This document shows positions 30,066-37,133 of a DNA stretch of 37,133 bases, piece by piece. The DNA is from Maribacter sp. (lineage in GTDB: Bacteria > Bacteroidota > Bacteroidia > Flavobacteriales > Flavobacteriaceae). Below the pieces are notes generated by a model, which was not told the DNA's origin, searched no databases, and was given only the letters and a program-made list of their open reading frames with translations. The stretch covers positions 1 to 37,133 of the forward strand of contig JAAETN010000033.1 of the NCBI GenBank assembly GCA_024228355.1, read 5' to 3'. Position numbers and translations under genes: made by a program. Within the stretch, counting starts at the first letter, position 1. Every line of letters starts with the position of its first letter.

Positions 30066-31940
30066 CTAAACATCATACATCTCATGTGATACAAGCAGTT
30101 TATCCGCATTTTCCAATCGAGGTAACTTTCTATGGCTTTTTCTTTGAAAACGTTGCATTCTTCGTAGTATTTTATCCAACATTTTCACTGCCCTTTGTAT
30201 ATAATACCCTTTATTCAACATTACACATTCAGCCTGTTGCGCTAAAGCTGCATCGGTAATTTCAGCACGTGAGGGTGTTCCCTTTTTAGCCAGGTTCTCC
30301 AGGACTTGGGTTGCCCAAATATTGGGTATATGGGCGGCGGCGCAAATTCGCATAATTTCTTGTTGAATTGTTGCGAAGTTCTTCCATCCAGTCTCAATGG
30401 CCAGATCCCCACGAGCCGTCATAACCCCAATGGGGTACTTGCGCATGGCAGTCAACAAAATTGAGGGTAAATTTGAAAATCCTTTTTGGGTTTCAATTTT
30501 GAGGATAACCCCTATATTGGCCTCCAATTTGTCCAACTCCCCATAGAGATCCAATATGTCTTCTTTTGAGTTTACAAAAGAAAAGTTCACCGCATCTGCA
30601 TGTTGGGCAACGAACTTAATATCTTCCCGGTCCTTGTCTGTTAATCCGCTTACCTGCAATGTACTCTTTGGTAGATTTATTCCCTTATCAGCTTTTAATT
30701 TACTGCCTTTATCTTTTGCATGCGTAATATCAATGATCATTTCCGAAGGTGAAATTTCTTGGATAATACCTTCAATTTTACCATCATCAAAATAAATGGG
30801 TTCCCCCTTCATAACGTCCTCAAAAACTTGGGGTAGCGTACATGAAACATGGGCCATCTTTCTCAATGTACCATCGTCATTGTAGACAGCGGATTCTCCC
30901 GGAATCGACTCTTTATGGAGCCTTAATTGGTCGCCAGAATGTAATATAATAAACTGCTCTTTGGGTAAAAGTTCACCTACTCGATATGACTTTTGATCCT
31001 TCTTGGATTTTTCTTTATGTAATACCATTTCGGTTCCTGTCTCGAGATAAACCGAATTTGAACATTTACCAATTTTCGCTTTACCATCTTTACCCTTAAT
31101 CTTGATTTTACAATTTTTTCCTCTGGAATCAGTGAATCTCAGTGTATCTCCTTTCTTGATTTTCGAAAATAACTTTGGGTCTACGGGAATATGGGTTTGA
31201 TAATCTGAAAGGGGAGGTGGAGGAACATCTGGTGCTGCTATCCAAATTTTGGACGGGCTTACTACCCTGCCTAAATCATCCCTTGTAGGTTTAATATGAA
31301 CCACCTTCGGCCCCTCGATCATTCGGCCCGTTCTTAATTTGGGTCCAGATAGATCCATAGCGATCTTGCATTTTTTTCGTTGTTTATTACTTGCCGTTCT
31401 TACATTATGGATCATTTTCAACCAATCCTCAGGCGTATCATGCGCACAATTGATTCTTGCAGAGTTCATTCCATTAGCCAATAATTTGCGAATAAAACCC
31501 AGATCTTTTGCAGCGGTATTGGGGAGGGTAACCATAATTCGAGTGAACCGCTTCTTTGATTTATACCCAAAAAGTAATTTGGTGTTCTTTTTTAGTAGTT
31601 TTTTACCCTTTTCAATGCTGAGTACACCATATACCGGAATATTCCCTTTTTCGTTTAACAAGCAATTGATCAATTGTTTTAGATTGAGAATGCCTTTCAT
31701 TACGTGTCCTTCGGCATCCGATAAGCTTGGAAACCCCAATTGTATTAGCTCTTCCTCAAAATCATCGATGTCAAAACTTCGTACTGCTAAATAATGAATG
31801 AGGTTTTTGGCACTTTTTCTATAAATTGGATGTACTAATTCCAATTCCTCAGCGTACTGTGATTCCATTTTATTGACCTTCTCCAATATGTCGTCCAACT
31901 GCTGGTTAAGGGCCCTGATTCTTTGATCTCTATTTTTCAT
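30066..31940 (-). CDS. Atypical pyruvate-kinase-like protein (extended N-terminus, no C-terminal PK domain)
   Basis: PK motifs: TRIMVTLPNTAAKDLGFIRKLLANGMNSARINCAHDTPEDW, MDLSGPKLRTG, GVILKIETQKGFSNL, YPIGVMTARGDLAIETGW, IWATQVLENLAKKGTPSRAEITDAAL. Confidence 0.85.
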   Translation of the reverse strand: MKNRDQRIRALNQQLDDILEKVNKMESQYAEELELVHPIYRKSAKNLIHYLAVRSFDIDDFEEELIQLGFPSLSDAEGHVMKGILNLKQLINCLLNEKGNIPVYGVLSIEKGKKLLKKNTKLLFGYKSKKRFTRIMVTLPNTAAKDLGFIRKLLANGMNSARINCAHDTPEDWLKMIHNVRTASNKQRKKCKIAMDLSGPKLRTGRMIEGPKVVHIKPTRDDLGRVVSPSKIWIAAPDVPPPPLSDYQTHIPVDPKLFSKIKKGDTLRFTDSRGKNCKIKIKGKDGKAKIGKCSNSVYLETGTEMVLHKEKSKKDQKSYRVGELLPKEQFIILHSGDQLRLHKESIPGESAVYNDDGTLRKMAHVSCTLPQVFEDVMKGEPIYFDDGKIEGIIQEISPSEMIIDITHAKDKGSKLKADKGINLPKSTLQVSGLTDKDREDIKFVAQHADAVNFSFVNSKEDILDLYGELDKLEANIGVILKIETQKGFSNLPSILLTAMRKYPIGVMTARGDLAIETGWKNFATIQQEIMRICAAAHIPNIWATQVLENLAKKGTPSRAEITDAALAQQAECVMLNKGYYIQRAVKMLDKILRRMQRFQRKSHRKLPRLENADKLLVSHEMYDV

Positions 31941-32065
31941 AAATGGAGTTTATAATGATTGCTGTTGAAAGGGATTTACAACTTGTTTTAACCTTATAAA
32001 GTTAAGGCATAAATGACACATTCTAGGGCCTTTATTGGATGAATTATTTAAATTTTTTGGGTAAT

Positions 32066-35000
32066 TTATTCTTTCTTTAAACTAGATAGGTATTCTATTA
32101 GGTCACGGAGTTCTCTTTTGGTAATAAGTCGGCCCATAGCGGGCATGGCCGACAATCCATTTTCTCGTTTTTCAATACGGGATATAGCTATTTCCAGGGG
32201 TTCTGCATCTGACGTTCTTAGTATCATTTTATCCTTGGTTTCTTCTTCCAGAATTCCGCGAACAACTTGGCCATCTTTTAATGTAATGGTTACATTGCCA
32301 TATCCTGGAGTTAGCCGAGCACCAGGCTCAATAAGTGATTCCAAAATCTGTTCTCGAGTTAAGATATTGGCTATGTTATCCAAAGCCGGACCTACCTTAC
32401 CACCAGCGCCATCAAGAGCATGGCAACGAATGCACTGCGCGGTAGGATTACTATTGAAAACTGTCCTCCCGGGCCACCATTCGCCACCGTACAATGTTTC
32501 TTTATAGGAATCAACAGTATGGCCACTGCTTTTCAAATTGTCTAAATTGGCAATTAGTGATTCTGATTTTGTTGCTTCAACTGCCTCAATCAAATCAAGG
32601 ATTACACCTTGGTTCAATTGTTTATTGTTGCCTTTTAGTATTAACTTTTGTAGTGTGCCTTCACTTTTTGCCAATGGGAGTTCCCCTAAAACACTTAGCA
32701 TTCTTTGCTGTTCCCGGATTGAGCCTGATCTGAAGATTGGATCAACAATAGTCGGTAATGTTTCCTTTGAAATTTCCATTTTGCCAATAAGGCCAACCGC
32801 TACGGCCCTCACATTTTGTTCCTTATCACGCATTCCCAACTGCATTGCAGCTTCAATTTTAGCGTAATTAAGATTGCCCAATGCCTCCAAAGCAGTAGAC
32901 CTGACTGCCTCGGATTTATGTGAGTGCATAAGTGTGAATAACGCCTTATTATGGGATTGAATATCCAAAGCGCTGAGCGTTTTGATGATACCAACGAGAA
33001 TTTCGGAATCATTCTCTTTCAAGAAACCAGGGATTTCCTTTTCAATTTTGGATCTGACAATACTGGGGTCTCTTTTAATTTCACCACGATAACGACCATC
33101 AACCCTATCTAAAACCGAGGGTTCTCCCCATGTACCTATGGCTGCCAAGGCTTCACCTCGCAGATTACTGGCAATATCAGAACGTTTGGCAAATGCAATG
33201 AGGTTATCCAATTCCTTTTCACTACCAACACGTAACGCGGCATTTATGGCCCTCCGCAACAAAGGTTCAGATGTGAATCTTGCCTCGGTCATGGTGTTTG
33301 CCAAGGCTGGCAGAGCTTCCTCAATAGACCAATCATCGTTGATGGCACGGGCTGCTTCGGCAACTATGTATTCATCTTCATCCTGTAAAAAAGAAGCTAC
33401 TTTCCCGTCTTGCATTCTTCGTAAAACCAAAACTGCCGCTATGCGCAGGCTTCTATTGGGATTTTTCACCAAGGCAATGATAGGTTCGGACTTTCCTATT
33501 CGCGATAAGGCAAGAACTGCTGCATGACGTAGATACACATCCTTATCATTATTGAGTATTATTAGATCTAGTAAAGGTTGTATTGCCTCCTCATGTTTGA
33601 TTCTTCCTAAAGCCTGCGCTGCAAAAAACTGTACCCTTGCATTTTCATTTTGTAAAAGTGGTATTAGGTTTTTACCGGCCTTGGCATATTTTACATCGCC
33701 CAATACTTTTACTGCCTGCGCCACTATTTCTAGGTCATTATCTGTTAACAATGCCATTAAGGGTTCTGCTTTGCCCAAATTTCTACTTGCAACTTGACCT
33801 ATACCCCAAATGGCATGGATCCGGGCAAACTGATTATGTTCTTCTGCAATTACTCTTTTCATGGCCCTATATCCCCAAAATGTACGAGTGGCCAATTCGA
33901 ACTGCGCTTTTTTACGAATGCGCATGTCCGGGTATTTTAAAAGTATCACCAGATCGGTGGTCGATTCATTTTTATAATCGAGCGTCATAAGACGCTGGGT
34001 TTCTTTTCGCTCAAACTCAAGGTCATTCTTCTCTTGGGTCACATCCATCTTCCAAACTCGGCCGTAATTTTTAGTATCCCATCCTGATATCCAATCTGAA
34101 AAATAAAGTGCACCATCAGGTCCAAATCGTAGTCCTGTTGGTAGTACCCCACTCATAATATCTTGATCTACACCTAAATCAAAAGTTGCGCCATTGGGTT
34201 TAAGGTCAAATGACCAAATATGTGATCGCCCCGGATCACCGACAAACTCCACCAAAAAGAATCTGTTCAACCAATCTTTTCCCAAACCTGTTCCGGGATT
34301 GAATGCCATTCCTGTAGGACCATTGTGGAAATTCACAATGGGGGGAATAATGTATGCTGCTTGCCCTTCCCAACGCGGTACAAATAGCTTTTCATCCATC
34401 CATACCTTATACCGGTTGTTTTTAGGATCGGTATATTTACCATATTGCCAATTGGCGCGCCAACCAGCGTCCGAGCCTTCAACGATATGGACCAAGCGTT
34501 CACTTTCACCACGATGGTCACCATCATTGTCCGATGAAATAATATTCCCGTAGGCATCAAATACAAATTCATGGGTATTTCTAAGACCCCTGGCGAACAC
34601 TTCAAAGTCACTACCATCCGGATTGCAACGAACTATTACTCCTTGGTTTGGATAATGATGTTTCTCCCCGTTAAGCGTTGTTAAACTAGCGCCAATATCA
34701 CCAATGCCCCAATAGATTTTTCCGTCTGGGCCTTCAATAACCCCTGACATTCCATGCCCACCAAAACCAATATGCACAGCAAAACCATGGGCCAAGGAAG
34801 TTTTTTCATCTAAAACTCCATCGCCATTGGTATCCCATAAACGCCAAAAGTCAGGACCTACGCCAATAAAGACATCATCATCACGGACAAGTAAAGCACC
34901 TGCGACATCGGTAATTTCTTCATTGAAATCCTCGAGTATACGCGTAGAGACATCGGCAATTCCGTTTCCTGTTTTATCCTCTAGCATCCATACTTCATCT

Positions 35001-35476
35001 TTTTCAACAGTGAGATCTCGCCAATCATGAATGCTATCGTTATTCAAATCTTTTAACCATTCATTTTCTGAACTTTTTTCTGTCGCAAATGTAGAGCGTA
35101 AAAAAGCCCGACGATCCTCAACGGATTGCAGGGCAATGGAAGCGGTCATCCAATCGCGATGACCCCGAATATCGAATTCCGAATTCTTTTGGCGGTTGGT
35201 TCGGGTTACATAAATTCTACCCTTATCATCAATATCCATTGCAACAGGATCTGGGGCCAAAGAATCGGATGCCCATAAACTTAGCTCCAATCCGTCTGCA
35301 AGTTTCGCAACGATATTCTCCCTGGCCTCTTTGGCCTTTGTCACACCTGTTAGGGAATCTTCATAGATAACCAAAGGAGTTTCAATGGGCTTATTTGATT
35401 TTTTAGTACATGAAGAATTGAGCAAAACTGATGTCAGAACCAGCATTGAAAATTGTAACGAAAATCTTAAATTCAT
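32066..35476 (-). CDS. Secreted lipoprotein: sorbosone-dehydrogenase-like beta-propeller, HEAT repeats and c-type cytochrome domain
   Basis: Lipobox-like VLLNSSCTKKS. Propeller region (DPVAMDIDDKGRIYVTRTN..., GLRNTHEFVFDAYGNIISSDNDGD). HEAT repeats (VQFFAAQALGRIKHEEAIQPLLDLI). Haem site CIRCHALDGAGGKVGPAL. Confidence 0.88.
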   Translation of the reverse strand: MNLRFSLQFSMLVLTSVLLNSSCTKKSNKPIETPLVIYEDSLTGVTKAKEARENIVAKLADGLELSLWASDSLAPDPVAMDIDDKGRIYVTRTNRQKNSEFDIRGHRDWMTASIALQSVEDRRAFLRSTFATEKSSENEWLKDLNNDSIHDWRDLTVEKDEVWMLEDKTGNGIADVSTRILEDFNEEITDVAGALLVRDDDVFIGVGPDFWRLWDTNGDGVLDEKTSLAHGFAVHIGFGGHGMSGVIEGPDGKIYWGIGDIGASLTTLNGEKHHYPNQGVIVRCNPDGSDFEVFARGLRNTHEFVFDAYGNIISSDNDGDHRGESERLVHIVEGSDAGWRANWQYGKYTDPKNNRYKVWMDEKLFVPRWEGQAAYIIPPIVNFHNGPTGMAFNPGTGLGKDWLNRFFLVEFVGDPGRSHIWSFDLKPNGATFDLGVDQDIMSGVLPTGLRFGPDGALYFSDWISGWDTKNYGRVWKMDVTQEKNDLEFERKETQRLMTLDYKNESTTDLVILLKYPDMRIRKKAQFELATRTFWGYRAMKRVIAEEHNQFARIHAIWGIGQVASRNLGKAEPLMALLTDNDLEIVAQAVKVLGDVKYAKAGKNLIPLLQNENARVQFFAAQALGRIKHEEAIQPLLDLIILNNDKDVYLRHAAVLALSRIGKSEPIIALVKNPNRSLRIAAVLVLRRMQDGKVASFLQDEDEYIVAEAARAINDDWSIEEALPALANTMTEARFTSEPLLRRAINAALRVGSEKELDNLIAFAKRSDIASNLRGEALAAIGTWGEPSVLDRVDGRYRGEIKRDPSIVRSKIEKEIPGFLKENDSEILVGIIKTLSALDIQSHNKALFTLMHSHKSEAVRSTALEALGNLNYAKIEAAMQLGMRDKEQNVRAVAVGLIGKMEISKETLPTIVDPIFRSGSIREQQRMLSVLGELPLAKSEGTLQKLILKGNNKQLNQGVILDLIEAVEATKSESLIANLDNLKSSGHTVDSYKETLYGGEWWPGRTVFNSNPTAQCIRCHALDGAGGKVGPALDNIANILTREQILESLIEPGARLTPGYGNVTITLKDGQVVRGILEEETKDKMILRTSDAEPLEIAISRIEKRENGLSAMPAMGRLITKRELRDLIEYLSSLKKE

Positions 35477-35558
35477 TCAGAACTTTTAAAAGTAAGGTTG
35501 TACTTTTTAAAAATAGGGAATTCCCTATTGGATTGAAAAAGATATTGTGTAATTCTAT

Positions 35559-37133
35559 TTAAATATTTGCCTGAGTCATATCTTGGAGTTCATTATGTGC
35601 TTTAATACCCACTCTAACAACAATGTCGATTATCTCCTCAATATCCTTTTTTGAGGTTCTGAAGTTCACAATACATCCACGCAAGCAATAACACTCCTGT
35701 ATTATTGCATTAGATAAAAATACTTCACCTCCTTGCTGTAGTTTATCCAATAGCACCTCATTCAAAGTATTCAAGTATTCTTCCCTTTTTACATTTTCTA
35801 CTGGAAGATTTTCAGTAGGAACATATCTAAAGGTGGTGATACTTAGATTTTGGGTCATAGCTTCCAATTCTGGATGTTCTGTTGCCAATTCAAACATCAA
35901 TTCGGACAATTCAATATCCTCAGCTATCATTTTCTTATAGCCGTCACTTCCAATCTGTTGTAAGGCCATCCAAACTTTCAAAGCTCTAAAACCTCGGGAA
36001 TTTTGGAGTCCATATTCATAAAAATTCAAGGATTGACCTTCCCCGGTTTTACTGAAGTTGTAATACTCGGGGTGCGAACTATAGGTATCTGTCAGATGCT
36101 TGGGATTTTTCACCAAGGTACAGCCAGCCTCAAGCGGGGCATATAGCCATTTATGCGGGTCGAGTGCAATTGAATCAGCCGCTTCGATACATTCAAAGAG
36201 TTCTTTGAATTCTGGGATAATAGCCGCAGGCGCACCATAGGCCCCATCAATATGAAACCATAGATCATGCTTTTCACAGATTGCGGCAATTTCTTTTAAA
36301 TCGTCTACAACCCCAGTACTTACATCTCCTGCCGTACCTACTACCATAAAAGGTTGATAGCCATCTTTCAAATCTTGTTGAATCGTTTGGGAGAGAATTT
36401 CATTGTCCATTTTATTTTCAGTATCTGTCGGAATCCATCGAATTGATTTTGACCCATGACCAAATAATATAGCCGCTTTCTCAATCCAGGTATGGGTAGT
36501 TTTGGAGCAATAAGCCACGAGCTTTGCATTGGAATTTACTAGACCATCCTCTTTTAGTTTTTTGGAAGCTTTGGCGGTTCTTGCTACTAAGAATGCATTG
36601 AAATTTGCCATGTTGCCACCGCTGACCAAAATGCCTCCATAGTTTGGTGAGACACCAATGAATTGGGCCAACCATTTGATGGTTTGTTTTTCAATTTCAG
36701 TGGCCATGGGGCTCAAGATCTGTGCACCGGTATTTTGATTTACCGCGGCAGCCAGCATATCTGCCAAAACTCCAATTGGAGCGGGAGAGGAGGTTATGTA
36801 TCCCATAAATTTTGGGTGCCCATTAAAGAGGGAGTGGTTGAGCAATAGGTCTGATGATCTTGAAATGGTTTCTTCGGCCGAAATACCAATTTTTGGTAAA
36901 CTTGAACTGCCCAATATATTTTGTAATTGCACGGGCGACTCTCCTTGTGTGACGGGATAGTCTTCAATAGTATCGAAGAAACCTGCAATGGTATCAATCA
37001 TTTGATATCCAATTTTTTTAAAATCAGACACACCAATCTCAATAGGGGTACTTCTGTGTTTGGTCATGTATTCTATTATCTTTTCGACTGATTCAAAATT
37101 CTTCAAACAATATAGTGCAGATGAATTTTTGGG
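35559..37133 (-). CDS. PLP-dependent decarboxylase (DOPA/aromatic amino acid decarboxylase family), 5' end possibly outside the window
   Basis: MGYITSSPAPIGVLADMLAAAVNQN, ILVSGGNMANFNAFLVAR, WFHIDGAYGAPAAI, ADSIALDPHKWLYAPLEAGC. The track start at 37106 is TTG, and the frame stays open to the window edge. Confidence 0.92.
   Translation of the reverse strand, partial: PKNSSALYCLKNFESVEKIIEYMTKHRSTPIEIGVSDFKKIGYQMIDTIAGFFDTIEDYPVTQGESPVQLQNILGSSSLPKIGISAEETISRSSDLLLNHSLFNGHPKFMGYITSSPAPIGVLADMLAAAVNQNTGAQILSPMATEIEKQTIKWLAQFIGVSPNYGGILVSGGNMANFNAFLVARTAKASKKLKEDGLVNSNAKLVAYCSKTTHTWIEKAAILFGHGSKSIRWIPTDTENKMDNEILSQTIQQDLKDGYQPFMVVGTAGDVSTGVVDDLKEIAAICEKHDLWFHIDGAYGAPAAIIPEFKELFECIEAADSIALDPHKWLYAPLEAGCTLVKNPKHLTDTYSSHPEYYNFSKTGEGQSLNFYEYGLQNSRGFRALKVWMALQQIGSDGYKKMIAEDIELSELMFELATEHPELEAMTQNLSITTFRYVPTENLPVENVKREEYLNTLNEVLLDKLQQGGEVFLSNAIIQECYCLRGCIVNFRTSKKDIEEIIDIVVRVGIKAHNELQDMTQANI

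Noticed and set aside
31339-31794. 151-aa plus-strand ORF opposite the pyruvate-kinase-like gene, and several plus-strand ORFs opposite the 1136-aa gene (32118-34553)
   Set aside because: Shadow frames of real minus-strand genes; no motif or independent support.

Overview
The window looks like an ordinary, gene-dense stretch of chromosome from a Flavobacteriaceae-type bacterium (Bacteroidota). The family-level assignment is an inference from gene content, low GC and TAnnTTTG promoter motifs. Recognisable genes in order: cinA (5'-truncated), rpmB, rpmG, a DUF4295-type small protein, ftsY, a serine hydrolase, rimO, an aldonate-use cluster (galactonate-dehydratase-like enzyme, GntP permease, SMP-30 lactonase lipoprotein), a DUF3667 zinc-ribbon membrane protein, an M14 carboxypeptidase, bshC, a PLP decarboxylase, a PNPOx-family protein, guaA, a 5xLysM protein, an OsmC protein, a DUF922 protein, a hydroxypyruvate-isomerase-like protein, a DUF3820 protein, pyrG, yidC, mnmA, a nitronate-monooxygenase-like protein, an atypical pyruvate-kinase-like protein, a propeller/HEAT/cytochrome c protein and a second PLP decarboxylase (edge-truncated). 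I found no CRISPR array, tRNA, rRNA, transposase, prophage or defence island, and no convincing new multi-gene system. The observations most worth a second look are: (i) a decayed fasciclin (FAS1) gene tail with its own terminator between yidC and mnmA; (ii) a 624-aa pyruvate-kinase homologue with an N-terminal extension, an altered SGETA region and no C-terminal domain; (iii) the three-gene aldonate module without downstream KDG enzymes; (iv) a large lipoprotein combining propeller, HEAT and haem c; (v) two further short gene-remnant candidates and a REP-like palindrome at the mnmA stop. All family names come from reading the translations; no database search was run.
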